From NCBI RefSeq assembly GCF_000496735.2, contig NZ_AYLO01000007.1, forward strand, positions 1-60,115: 60,115 nt of DNA, given 5' to 3'. The number at the start of each line of letters is the position of its first letter. The stretch's first letter is position 1. The notes beneath the pieces were generated by a model that had not been told where the DNA came from, made no database searches, and saw nothing but the letters and a program-made list of their open reading frames with translations. The stretch comes from Methyloglobulus morosus KoM1. Its GTDB lineage: Bacteria > Pseudomonadota > Gammaproteobacteria > Methylococcales > Methylomonadaceae. The position numbers and the translations under genes were made by a program. Positions 8,339 to 17,949 of this stretch are shown here, one piece after another.

Positions 8339-9313
8339 TTATTTGCGTTGGTTTTCCTCTTCAGGTGCGGATAATTCCAATAGATGTTTCGAATTGTCGA
8401 TAACAGGAACCGGGGGGGCTTCTTTGGGCATCGTAGTGGAGTTGTCGATAATAATAACGGCGTTAGGGTTTTGGACGGCTGATGTGCTTGGCTTGGGCGG
8501 ATTTGATAGGTTGTTTGGGCTATTATTGGCTGCAGGGCCCGTTGCGCTACCTTCAAGTGCTTCGCCCGCTAAAGGGTCATCGTTTTCTTCCGGTGGATTG
8601 CCGTCATGGATCAGGTATTCGCGGCGTTGCTTATAAGAGTTTTTGACGAAATCATAGCGATCCACGGATGCCTCATTGAGAATTTTCTCAGAAGACATCA
8701 AGTCAGATCGGGAATCGGTGACATCAACCCCGGTGGCGGCGGCAGAGGCGGCATTGGCCGCAAAACCACCAAAGAAAGAGACATATGTCAGCGGGTTGAA
8801 CAACGCATCGCCGATCAGCCCAACCGTATCCCTGGGTGAACTGGCACCCAAGAAAGGCAGCACCATATAATTGCCGGACGGAACGCCCCAAAATCCCAGG
8901 GTTTGGCCGAAATCTTCGTCATGCTTGGGCAAGTCGATCATTTTGGCAACATCAAAAGCCCCGACCAGGCCCACCGTGGTGTTCACCAGAAAACGACTGG
9001 CATCCATGCCGCCCTGGACAAATTTCAATTGTAGGAAATCATTGATAGTTACGCCTATATCATTAATATTGCTGAAAATATTGGTGATGCTTTCGTCGAC
9101 TGGATTCGGCGTTATGTCCTTATAGCCTTTTGCCAAGGGTTTTAGGATGGTATCGTCGAAATCCTTGTTAAAGCTATGGACATCGCGATTCCAACTTTCC
9201 CAGGGATCGTTTTTATCCGTTGCCGTAGGTGAGGTCGAGCAACCCGACAACGTACCTGAGATAAGTAGGGCACCTAACATTTGACAGGCAATAGGGGTTT
9301 TTTGAGATTTCAT
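8339..9313 (-). CDS. mlaA: Outer-membrane lipid asymmetry lipoprotein MlaA (VacJ)
   Basis: MlaA removes mislocalised phospholipid from the outer leaflet of the outer membrane and passes it to the Mla pathway. The start MKSQKTPIACQM (9313) gives a lipoprotein signal peptide with lipobox LSGC at about residue 24; a longer frame to 9394 would bury it. The body has the family's typical DPWESWNRDVHSFNKDFD opening, a central hydrophobic helical region (VGLVGAFDVAKMIDLPKHDE) and GVPSGNYMVLPFLGASSPRD. About 75 residues rich in Pro, Asn and Ser extend past the conserved domain. At 324 aa it is longer than E. coli MlaA (about 250). It precedes the acyltransferase/hydrolase gene by 10 bases. Confidence 0.93.
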   Translation of the reverse strand: MKSQKTPIACQMLGALLISGTLSGCSTSPTATDKNDPWESWNRDVHSFNKDFDDTILKPLAKGYKDITPNPVDESITNIFSNINDIGVTINDFLQLKFVQGGMDASRFLVNTTVGLVGAFDVAKMIDLPKHDEDFGQTLGFWGVPSGNYMVLPFLGASSPRDTVGLIGDALFNPLTYVSFFGGFAANAASAAATGVDVTDSRSDLMSSEKILNEASVDRYDFVKNSYKQRREYLIHDGNPPEENDDPLAGEALEGSATGPAANNSPNNLSNPPKPSTSAVQNPNAVIIIDNSTTMPKEAPPVPVIDNSKHLLELSAPEEENQRK

Positions 9314-9421
9314 CTTAGCGATTATTGGGGTGGCTATCGTTAATTGGCTGTTGATAAAGCTTATAGCATCAATCTTGTTACAAGTATAACCCAAGCTGAT
9401 TATTAGTAAAAAGAAGCAGGT

Positions 9422-11017
9422 TTATTTTTCAAAATCCCAGTCAATGTCTTGGTTTTGTAGGCATCCGGCTATCTCGGCTTGGGTTTTGTCGGCATCCCAG
9501 GATAGGATGGCCGCTGCATTGTTGGCTAGACGGTTGAATTCGTCAGGCGATAGTTTTGCAAGGATTAAAAGCGGTATCCGCCGCCTTAACAAATCCTCAA
9601 GATGGATAGTCATCTCGTTTTTAGCACAGAACACGAAATCGGCCATAATAAACGGTAATTCCGGCCTTATTCGTTTGACTAAAGCGGGATTTTCAGTGCA
9701 TAACTGAAAGATTTCAGTAATCCTATTGCCATGCCTTCTTACCAGCCAGACGGCGCTATCGTTGTCTATGCCGAGTTGCTCGGCTGTTAAGAGCGAGCTG
9801 TCCAGCAAAGCCGGATAATCCGTATGGGTTAGCCAAGGGAATGTTTTGCCGAAGGTTTGGCAGACTGAAGGCTTACCGAGTTGATTGCAAAGCACGTCAA
9901 CTATAATTGCGGAATCTTCCCTGGCAGAGGTAAATTTGCCGCCGATTGATGAAAGCAGGCCGTTGGGGGATGTTTTTAACGCCCAATCGCGGCTGAGGTT
10001 GGACGGATTCTTGTCCTGGCTTTGTTGTAATACCCGTATGCCGGCAAATTTGCCGATAATATCCTGCCCAGTCCAATGTGTCGTTTTAAGCACATGATTT
10101 GCTTCGCCCAATAAATAGCCGATGTCTTCACTGGTGATGGTAACCTTGTCAATATCGCCCTCATAATTGGTGTCGGTCGTCCCCAATAAGGTCAGGCCGT
10201 ACCAAGGGATGACAAAAAACACCCGTCCATCCGATTGCGCCGTCAATAACAGCGCTTCATCCGTCACGGTTTTGGGCATGATTAAATGTATGCCTTTCGT
10301 TAAGCGATAACTCCCCTTGTCGTTCTGGAATGAAACCGACCATCGCCCTGTCGTATCGACCACGAGGGACGCTTCAATCCTGAGGGCTTCATCGTTGACC
10401 TTGTCCTGTAGGACGGCACCGCAGATTATGCCATTTTGTTCGATTAATTCTGTCGCTTCGCAATAGCTTACGCAAACTGCACCCGCAGAAATGGCGCCGT
10501 CTATCAACTCCAGTACAAAGCGCGCATCGTCGGTTTGGGCATCGAAATAGGTGAATCCACCCATTAATCCCATCGGATCTAGGCAGGGGAAATGTTTGAT
10601 GAAATCATCCTTAGAATGGTATTGATGTGCTTGGGTTTTCGGCATGTCCCCTGCGAGGAAGTCGTACAAGGCTAAGCCACATTTCAGCCGGAATGCGCCT
10701 ATGCGACTGTTTTTGTAAACGGGTATCCCAAAACGTAAGGGCCAGACTCGGTGTGGCGCAGTTTGCAACAGCATGCGCCGCTCCGTCAGGGATTTCTTTA
10801 CCAGTTTAAAATTAAAAGTTTCCAGATAACGCAATCCGCCATGGATCAGTTTGCTTGAAGCCGACGAGGTTGCACTCGCCCAATCGCCTTTGTCGACGAG
10901 GGCGACTTTAAGGCCGCGTAGGGCGGCATCGTAAGCGGTCCAAGCACCGTAAATGCCGCCGCCACAAACCAGCACGTCGAATTTTCGGTTTTTGAGCTGC
11001 TTGAAATCTCTTTGCAT
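9422..11017 (-). CDS. glpD: Aerobic glycerol-3-phosphate dehydrogenase
   Basis: FAD-dependent membrane-associated enzyme that oxidises glycerol-3-phosphate to dihydroxyacetone phosphate and feeds electrons to the quinone pool. Evidence: the FAD dinucleotide-binding GGGIYGAWTAYDAALRG (about residues 19-35), SSKLIHGGLRYLE (about 54-66), VIPWYGLTLLGTTDTNYEGD and a C-terminal GIRVL/SIGGKFTSAR region typical of GlpD. The 531-aa length is usual. It lies downstream of mlaA's promoter side on the same strand, 108 bases upstream of mlaA. Its kinase partner glpK lies about 17 kb away at 27613. No GlpF or GlpR is in the window. Confidence 0.94.
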   Translation of the reverse strand: MQRDFKQLKNRKFDVLVCGGGIYGAWTAYDAALRGLKVALVDKGDWASATSSASSKLIHGGLRYLETFNFKLVKKSLTERRMLLQTAPHRVWPLRFGIPVYKNSRIGAFRLKCGLALYDFLAGDMPKTQAHQYHSKDDFIKHFPCLDPMGLMGGFTYFDAQTDDARFVLELIDGAISAGAVCVSYCEATELIEQNGIICGAVLQDKVNDEALRIEASLVVDTTGRWSVSFQNDKGSYRLTKGIHLIMPKTVTDEALLLTAQSDGRVFFVIPWYGLTLLGTTDTNYEGDIDKVTITSEDIGYLLGEANHVLKTTHWTGQDIIGKFAGIRVLQQSQDKNPSNLSRDWALKTSPNGLLSSIGGKFTSAREDSAIIVDVLCNQLGKPSVCQTFGKTFPWLTHTDYPALLDSSLLTAEQLGIDNDSAVWLVRRHGNRITEIFQLCTENPALVKRIRPELPFIMADFVFCAKNEMTIHLEDLLRRRIPLLILAKLSPDEFNRLANNAAAILSWDADKTQAEIAGCLQNQDIDWDFEK

Positions 11018-11189
11018 AACCTGAATCCTGGGGAATTGATGAAAATCGAGCTTGCTTACGTGGGAATCAATAAGATTAGCCTGCCATAAAGTTTTACCAA
11101 ATAAAGACTATACTGCGATTCTGATTGGGTTTCCGAAGAGTTTTAAGATTTATACATTTTTACAAGAGATTATGCGTGATATGTTATAA

Positions 11190-11936
<747 letters not shown>

Positions 11937-12010
11937 ATATTTTAGGGCCCTTAGTTTGCCGTAGGGCTTATTAAGGGCTATTTTTAATAGATTCGTGAAT
12001 AGGTAAGTAT
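11937..12010 (+). terminator. Possible weak terminator after adk
   Basis: GCCCTTA near 11948 can pair with TAAGGGC near 11974, followed by TATTTTTA. The loop is about 18 bases, so this is weak and could equally be a pausing or processing hairpin between adk and asd. Confidence 0.35.
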
Positions 12011-12046
12011 AAAAATTACCAGGTCAGTTGAAAAAAGTGAGAATAA

Positions 12047-13069
12047 ATGAGCAAACTTTATAACGTCGCGGTAGTAGGCGCGACGGGTGCCGTAGGCGAA
12101 GCCATGTTGTCTATCCTGGAAGAACGAAATTTTCCGGTGGGGGAAGTCTACGCACTTGCCAGCAGTAAATCCGTTGGGAAACGGATTCCGTTCAAGGGTG
12201 GATCGTTAAAAGTCGAAGATTTAGCCGACTTTGATTTTTCAAAGGCGCAAATCGGCTTATTTTCGGCAGGTGGATCGGTTTCTGCCGAATACGCCCCGAA
12301 AGCAGCGGCAGCGGGTTGTATTGTGGTCGATAATACCTCGCATTTCCGTTATGACGACGACATACCCTTGGTCGTGCCCGAAGTTAACCCCGAAAAAATC
12401 GCCGATTACCTTAACCGTGGCATCATTGCCAACCCCAATTGTTCTACGATTCAAATGGTAGTGGCCTTAAAGCCGATTTATGATGCGGTCGGCATAACCC
12501 GGATTAATGTATGCACCTATCAGGCGGTTTCGGGTACGGGTAAAAAAGGCATTGAAGAAGTCGTCAAACAGACGTCCAGGTTATTGAACGGTCAGCCCAT
12601 AGAAACCAATGTTTACCCAAAACAAATTGCTTTCAACGTACTGCCCCAGATTGATGTGTTCATGGATAACGGCTATACCAAAGAAGAAATGAAAATGGTA
12701 TGGGAAACCCAGAAAATTCTTGATGATCAGTCGATTATGGTAAATGCCACAGCCGTACGTGTGCCCGTTTTTTATGGGCATTCGGAGGCCGTCCATATTG
12801 AGACTCAGAAAAAAATTGATGCCGACACAGTAAGGTCGTTGTTATCCAAAGCACCCGGGGTTGCAGTCCTCGATGAACGCAAAAATGGCAGCTATCCAAC
12901 GGCGGTCACGGAGTCTTCAGGACATGACAATGTATTTGTCGGGCGGATACGGGAGGATATTTCCCATCCTTTGGGTATAAGCTTATGGGTGGTGGGCGAT
13001 AACATAAGGAAAGGGGCCGCCTTAAATAGCGTGCAGATTGCTGAAATACTGGTAAAAAATTACATCTAG
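12047..13069 (+). CDS. asd: Aspartate-semialdehyde dehydrogenase
   Basis: Reduces aspartyl phosphate to aspartate semialdehyde in the lysine, threonine, methionine and diaminopimelate pathways. Residues 6-17 (NVAVVGATGAVG) form the NADP-binding glycine motif, and NPNCSTIQM (about 130) carries the catalytic Cys. The 340-aa length is standard for the asd2 type. A GAG-rich stretch (GTGAGAATAA) sits just before the ATG. It is followed by fimV after 66 bases, the arrangement seen in Pseudomonas and relatives. Confidence 0.96.
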   Translation: MSKLYNVAVVGATGAVGEAMLSILEERNFPVGEVYALASSKSVGKRIPFKGGSLKVEDLADFDFSKAQIGLFSAGGSVSAEYAPKAAAAGCIVVDNTSHFRYDDDIPLVVPEVNPEKIADYLNRGIIANPNCSTIQMVVALKPIYDAVGITRINVCTYQAVSGTGKKGIEEVVKQTSRLLNGQPIETNVYPKQIAFNVLPQIDVFMDNGYTKEEMKMVWETQKILDDQSIMVNATAVRVPVFYGHSEAVHIETQKKIDADTVRSLLSKAPGVAVLDERKNGSYPTAVTESSGHDNVFVGRIREDISHPLGISLWVVGDNIRKGAALNSVQIAEILVKNYI

Positions 13070-13135
13070 GCTAATCTTGTTCCTATAATTGTGGCTGTGT
13101 GGTAAAACATCGTGATAAAAAAAGGAGATGGATGC

Positions 13136-15928
13136 GTGCGCAACTTAACTAAAGCCCTGACAGTGGTATCGTTACTGGCTCCTGTTAGTGGACATCCACT
13201 AGGGATCGGTGATATCAGAGTGCACTCAGCCCTTAACCAGAATCTCAACGCCGAGATTAACTTGGTTGCTTCACGCGGAGAAAATCCTACCAATATCAAG
13301 GTCAACTTGGCGCCACCTGAAAAATTTGATGAAGCCGGTGTGCCTTGGTCGTACTTTCTCTCAAAAATCAGGTTTCAACCGATTATCAAGCCGAACGGCT
13401 CGATGGTTATCAAGGTAACGTCAAGGGAGGCGTTGAAAGAACCCTTCCTTAATTTCTTGCTTGAAGTGAGTTGGCCTAAAGGCAATTTGTACAGGGAGTT
13501 CACTGTGCTGGTCGATCCGCCAGCCGATTACCAGCAATCTGCACCGACTTACCAAGAACCGGTATATCAAGAACCCGCCTATCCCATAAATTCAAAATAC
13601 GAAAACTACTCGCCAGGGCAAGAAGATTATGCGTCGCGTAATCGTCCTGTCAGGCATGCAAATAGGCCAGCCCGCAGTTCTGCCGGTAATTATGGTGGAC
13701 AAATTACCACCAGGAGAAATGACACTTTATGGCATGTGGCAGAGCGTGTGCGAGGCTCCGGCGTTTCTGTAGAGCAGATGATGATTGCGCTTTACCAACA
13801 AAATCAACATGCGTTTTATCAACAAAACGTGAATGCGTTGTCTGCCGGAAAGACGCTGAAAGTTCCAGAAAAAGATGTGGTGCAGCAAACCTCTAGGCAG
13901 GAGGCTTTAGCTGAATTTGGACGGCACAATGACGCATGGAATAACAACCGTTCAAGTGTTCCTGCAGGGGAAACTCAGCTTACAAAAGAAAATGCCCTGG
14001 ATACCCAGTTAAAGCTGGAAGCCCCAAATGAGGCGGCTGTTGCTGCCAACGAGACTGTTTCGCCTTCAAGTGAGCAAGAGCCTGGGGCAGCAAATGCCCC
14101 TGCACAATCTGCGGCGGTAGCCCCCCCAGGCACGCAAAATCAAGCCGCAACCAAAGGGACATCGGCAGTCGATGAAGCTGTGCAAAGCAAAATTGCTGCG
14201 CTTGAAAAACAGATGGCGACGATGCAAGAATTGATTGCATTAAAAGACAAGCAGCTTGCGGAATTACAAAATCCGGGCCAGGGGGCGGCACTAGGAACTC
14301 CGCCGACACCCTCTACATCTGCACAATTACCCCCCCCAGTTGCGCCAATTCCAGCCCAACCTGAACCAACGGTAACGCCGCCAGTAAGCCAGCCTGCGCC
14401 GCCGCCTCAACCGGTTCAACCTGTCGTTCCACCAAAGCCAATCGTCAAACCGATTGAAAATAAAATGGTGCAACCCGCTCCCGCTGTGGAGGATTCTGGC
14501 TTTTCTTTACCGCTGATATTGGGAAGCCTGGGGGTATTGGTCTTATCCATTTTTGGTTGGTTATGGTGGCAAAAAAGGAAAGCTAGCCAAGAAACCGAGG
14601 CTGAAAGCATGTTTCGTAACTATAGCAGCATGCGAAGCAACAGCGATTTATCGGGGCCTTTTTCCGGCAGCCGGAAAGGTGGGGCCGATTCCGGCGTCCT
14701 TGCGGGTGAAAGTTCTTTTCTGAACGATTTTAAAGCCAGTGACTTTGAATCATTCGAATCTTTTAACGTAGACCATGGCGACATTGATCCGATTGCGGAG
14801 GCCGATGTCTATTTGGCATACGGACGTTTTCAACAAGCAGAAGACCTAATAAAGCAAGCGATCATAGATTTTCCCGACCGAGATGATTGTAAATTGAAGC
14901 TGCTTGAAATTTTCCAAGCGAGCTCAAATAAAGAAGGGTTTGAAAATTATGCGAGCGAATTAGTCGCTGAAGGCAAACAAAGGGATACGGATTTTTGGTC
15001 AAAAGCGACGGAATTAGGTCGAGATATTAGCCCGGAATCTGTCTTATTTTTATCTTCACCCATCAGTAATACGGCGGTATTTTCTACGGGATCTGAGGTG
15101 CTTGCTGAAAATGTCCTGCTTAGCCCAACAATAGATCAGGACGCAAATGGCAAGCCAATAGATGTCCCTGAGCCTCAAGGTTCGGCAACCTTTGATATTT
15201 CCGATATTGAAGAAGGGCAGTCGGTATTTGAGGCCAAATTATCACAAGAAGAACTGGCAGTCCAGCAACGAGATGAGCCAACCGTAGAAACGCATAAGGG
15301 CGGAAACATCAGCGAGGAACGGCCGGACCTTGACCTAGATCTATTTGAAGACGATCTCTCAGGACTCAAGGACAACGAAGCGTTAGATTTTGACTTGGGG
15401 CCTTATCCTGGAAGTGCCCCAAAAGCTCAACCTGAAAATATGCTTGATACCGATACCGTCGCTAATGCTTTCGGCAAAAGTCCATTAAATGAACAATTAG
15501 ACGATTTTGATGACAAAAACGAATTTGAAACCTATGAATTTGATTTCAAATCAGACAAAACGGAAGAAAATAAACCAGAAAAGATAGGGACAATTAACGC
15601 GGAGGACTCTTGGGATCTTGATCAAACCTTAGAATTTTCTATTGATAAGCTGCCTATGGCAGATTCGCTTGGCAACGATCCGTTAGATTTTAGTTTCGAT
15701 CTAGAACCACCGCAATCCGATACAGCTAAGCCAAGCAGTTTAGATCAAGGGTTTATGGTATCCGACCTGACAGATATGGACGAAATCGAAACCAAACTGG
15801 ATTTGGCGAAAGCGTATATTGATATGGGGGATGCCGATGCCGCCAAAGAAATCATAGAGCAAGTCATCGAAAAAGGGTCTGCGGAACAAAAGAAAACGGC
15901 CCAAATGCTACTGGATGAACTGAGTTAA
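13136..15928 (+). CDS. fimV: FimV/HubP-type polar landmark protein
   Basis: Inner-membrane protein that in relatives organises the cell pole, type IV pilus assembly and twitching. The start is taken as GTG at 13136 because AAAGGAG at 13122-13128 is a strong ribosome site 7 bases upstream; a longer reading from GTG 13112 has none. Domain order: signal-like N-terminus ending near SGHPLG; FimV N-terminal domain (IGDIRVHSALNQNLNAEI); LysM-like segment about residues 190-245 (TRRNDTLWHVAERV, then LSAGKTLKVP); coiled coil near 350-385; Pro-rich linker; one membrane helix (FSLPLILGSLGVLVLSIFGW) near 455-475; a long acidic Asp/Glu-rich cytoplasmic region with a TPR-like stretch; and the conserved C-terminal ETKLDLAKAYIDMGDADAA. 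Length is 930 aa. Confidence 0.93.
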   Translation: MRNLTKALTVVSLLAPVSGHPLGIGDIRVHSALNQNLNAEINLVASRGENPTNIKVNLAPPEKFDEAGVPWSYFLSKIRFQPIIKPNGSMVIKVTSREALKEPFLNFLLEVSWPKGNLYREFTVLVDPPADYQQSAPTYQEPVYQEPAYPINSKYENYSPGQEDYASRNRPVRHANRPARSSAGNYGGQITTRRNDTLWHVAERVRGSGVSVEQMMIALYQQNQHAFYQQNVNALSAGKTLKVPEKDVVQQTSRQEALAEFGRHNDAWNNNRSSVPAGETQLTKENALDTQLKLEAPNEAAVAANETVSPSSEQEPGAANAPAQSAAVAPPGTQNQAATKGTSAVDEAVQSKIAALEKQMATMQELIALKDKQLAELQNPGQGAALGTPPTPSTSAQLPPPVAPIPAQPEPTVTPPVSQPAPPPQPVQPVVPPKPIVKPIENKMVQPAPAVEDSGFSLPLILGSLGVLVLSIFGWLWWQKRKASQETEAESMFRNYSSMRSNSDLSGPFSGSRKGGADSGVLAGESSFLNDFKASDFESFESFNVDHGDIDPIAEADVYLAYGRFQQAEDLIKQAIIDFPDRDDCKLKLLEIFQASSNKEGFENYASELVAEGKQRDTDFWSKATELGRDISPESVLFLSSPISNTAVFSTGSEVLAENVLLSPTIDQDANGKPIDVPEPQGSATFDISDIEEGQSVFEAKLSQEELAVQQRDEPTVETHKGGNISEERPDLDLDLFEDDLSGLKDNEALDFDLGPYPGSAPKAQPENMLDTDTVANAFGKSPLNEQLDDFDDKNEFETYEFDFKSDKTEENKPEKIGTINAEDSWDLDQTLEFSIDKLPMADSLGNDPLDFSFDLEPPQSDTAKPSSLDQGFMVSDLTDMDEIETKLDLAKAYIDMGDADAAKEIIEQVIEKGSAEQKKTAQMLLDELS

Positions 15929-15965
15929 AGTTGTGCCGATAAACGGTAATTCAAAGGTTTTACAG

Positions 15966-15992
15966 AATAGCCCTAATAAGGGCTATTTTTTT
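15966..15992 (+). terminator. Rho-independent terminator after fimV
   Basis: Perfect stem ATAGCCCT (15967-15974) / AGGGCTAT (15979-15986) with loop AATA, followed by a T run to 15992. It ends the asd-fimV unit and, being nearly symmetrical, may also serve the convergent receiver-Hpt gene. Confidence 0.88.
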
Positions 15993-16001
15993 GTATGCCA
16001 G

Positions 16002-16745
16002 TTATTTTGTAAGGTGGTCCAGTATAGTTTGGCGGTGCTTTAGTAAAGTCTCAATGCTGCGTTGCAACATCAAAAAATAATCTTCGGCAAGGTCGTATCG
16101 TTGGTGGTTTAGGCAATTTTCCAAAGCTATTGCCGGTTCTTCAATGTCATTCAGGTAGCATATTTTTGCAGAAGAATTGATGGTATGTGCTGCCTCAAGG
16201 GCTACTTGATAGTGCCCTGCTTTGAGGGAAAAAGCGATCTGGTCAATTTGTTGGGGCAGTTCTTCGAAAAGCTTCTCGTAAAGGGTCAACATGACCCCCT
16301 TATTTTTCCTTAGCTGTACCGATAAGGTGCGGATAGATTCAAGTAACGAGGCTAAGCCGTCATTTTCTCGCCAAAGCTGGAATAATTCATTTAGCTTGTC
16401 GATGGTCAGCGGTTTTAGCAAGCAATCATCAAAACCGGCGGCGATAAGCTCTTTTTTCTGGTCGGGATTAATCCCTTTACCAAGCAGTGCAATGATAGGC
16501 GTGTTGCAATTGGGACAGTCCTGGGATTTTGCCAGGGAAACCAGGCTTAATCCGTTTAATTCCATGTCAACAATGATGAGGTTAAATAGCTTGTCGGTAA
16601 TTGCCTCTGCCGCTTCAAGTTCTGTGCTAACCAAAACCACGCTGTTACTACATAAACCCTGCGTTTGGGCAATCGGCGGCATCGGGTTATTGGCGTGGGC
16701 CAATAACGTAGTGAATTGCCCCGGCTTGGCTGATGGTTTATCCAT
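16002..16745 (-). CDS. Response-regulator receiver plus Hpt domain protein
   Basis: The 247-aa protein has a receiver-like N-terminal part: LIIVDMELNG with the candidate phospho-acceptor Asp near residue 58, TPIIALLG, and CLLKPLT with the conserved Lys near 115. An Hpt four-helix domain follows, with AAHTINSSAKI near residue 192 carrying the phosphorylatable His. This is the receiver-Hpt tail arrangement of BarA/ArcB-type hybrid kinases without the kinase. It would act as a phosphorelay intermediate for a sensor elsewhere. The first 40 residues lack the usual receiver acidic pair, so the receiver may be degenerate. No kinase is adjacent. Its start is 132 bases from the divergent MEKHLA gene. 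Confidence 0.82.
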   Translation of the reverse strand: MDKPSAKPGQFTTLLAHANNPMPPIAQTQGLCSNSVVLVSTELEAAEAITDKLFNLIIVDMELNGLSLVSLAKSQDCPNCNTPIIALLGKGINPDQKKELIAAGFDDCLLKPLTIDKLNELFQLWRENDGLASLLESIRTLSVQLRKNKGVMLTLYEKLFEELPQQIDQIAFSLKAGHYQVALEAAHTINSSAKICYLNDIEEPAIALENCLNHQRYDLAEDYFLMLQRSIETLLKHRQTILDHLTK

Positions 16746-16877
16746 AAGTTAATGATTCATGATGATTACAGTGGCAATTATTACCAAGACGAATGGGCTC
16801 AACAAAAGATTGGGCAAGTATTTTAAATAATCGGTGCCTTATTGATAAAATGAAAACATCATGATTTCATTTTTCTA

Positions 16878-17357
16878 GTGCCATTTGTAATGAATTACCC
16901 ATCAGAAATCAATCACTATCTCGCTGAACATGCTGACTTATTGAGAAAAAGTTATAGGAAACTCCTAGAAGACGAATTAATCGTGACAAACAAATCGCAT
17001 GGCACTTTGGCTCAAGCCTTATTCCATGCGCCTTTTGTCATTGTTTCCCACAATATCGCACCTGATCCGGTGTTCAATTATGCCAATCTGAAAGCCCTGG
17101 ATCTTTTCGGATTTAGTTGGGAAGAATTTACTCAACTGCCGTCCAGGTTATCGGCAGAACGTATCCATCAGTCGGAACGGGAAAATCTGCTGGCAGAAGT
17201 AAGTCAAAAAGGCTATTTGGATCGTTATCAAGGTGTCCGTATCACAAAAACGGGCACCAGGTTTTTGATCAAAAATGCAGTGGTTTGGAATTTAATTGAC
17301 GAAAACGGTTGTTATGCAGGACAGGCCGCAAAGTTTGGGGAATGGGAATTTCTTTGA
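16878..17357 (+). CDS. MEKHLA-domain (PAS-like) protein
   Basis: The 159-aa protein matches the MEKHLA domain family, a PAS-related fold: ALFHAPFVIVSHNIAPDPVF, NYANLKALDLFGFSWEEFT, PSRLSAERIHQSER, and a C-terminal GTRFLIKNAVVWNLIDENG then GQAAKFGEW. No ligand is known to me. Start choice is uncertain: GTG at 16878 or ATG at 16890 (MNYPSEINHYLAEH), neither with a good ribosome site; ATG is slightly preferred. It lies between two leftward genes. It could be a small-molecule sensor or a partner of the divergent receiver-Hpt protein, but this is position only. Confidence 0.82.
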   Translation: MPFVMNYPSEINHYLAEHADLLRKSYRKLLEDELIVTNKSHGTLAQALFHAPFVIVSHNIAPDPVFNYANLKALDLFGFSWEEFTQLPSRLSAERIHQSERENLLAEVSQKGYLDRYQGVRITKTGTRFLIKNAVVWNLIDENGCYAGQAAKFGEWEFL

Positions 17358-17361
17358 ACTG

Positions 17362-17949
17362 CTAAATACTGCCTGGAGGTGTTTTAGGGTTATTGGGGTT
17401 GTCCGGCTTTTTTAAATCCTGTCCCAGTTCGTCGATTTCATTTTTCAATTGATTGCCCAAGGATTCTATTCCTTTTTGGACTTGAGGAAGTTGCTGCTCC
17501 AGTTGCTTGGCAAAGGTATCGCCCAGGTTTTGCAGGCTTTTCACGACTTCCCCGAGAGGGATCATGGAGATGTTCATTTGGGTTTGCAAATAATCCACTT
17601 CCCAAAGGCCTTCCTTTTTAATCAAAACCGTGTCGAAAGTGACCAAGCGTTTATTACGGCTAATGGTCGTTTCAACACGGGCTGTTGAATCTTCAATGAC
17701 GGCTACGCCCATCTTAATGGTCGAATGCGTGTCGATGTCTTGCAAGTTTACCAAATGTTGGGAGTCTTGGGTGACATGCGTTCTGGCATTTTCAATCTTG
17801 CCTTGTGCCAGGGACTGCCAAAATAAGCTGGTGACTTCTTCGGGCGACTTTCCGGTCTGGCAACCGGAAAGCAACAGGATACAAAAAAGCCCGGCCAGAT
17901 TGACCGGGCATTTGATGGGTTGTAATAAAAACTTAATCGTCACCGCCAA
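17362..17949 (-). CDS. Lipoprotein of unknown function (DUF4878-like)
   Basis: This 195-aa protein has a signal peptide with lipobox LLSGC near residue 30, then a compact domain (SPEEVTSLFWQSLAQGKIEN ... HVTQDSQ ... EGLWEVDYLQ) resembling the NTF2-like DUF4878 lipoproteins. A C-terminal amphipathic helical tail follows, ending in Asn/Pro-rich sequence. The start is non-ATG: TTG at 17949 or GTG at 17943 (VTIKFLLQP). The start overlaps the last 17 bases of the BI-1 gene, so translation is probably coupled. Function is unknown. Confidence 0.75.
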   Translation of the reverse strand: MAVTIKFLLQPIKCPVNLAGLFCILLLSGCQTGKSPEEVTSLFWQSLAQGKIENARTHVTQDSQHLVNLQDIDTHSTIKMGVAVIEDSTARVETTISRNKRLVTFDTVLIKKEGLWEVDYLQTQMNISMIPLGEVVKSLQNLGDTFAKQLEQQLPQVQKGIESLGNQLKNEIDELGQDLKKPDNPNNPKTPPGSI

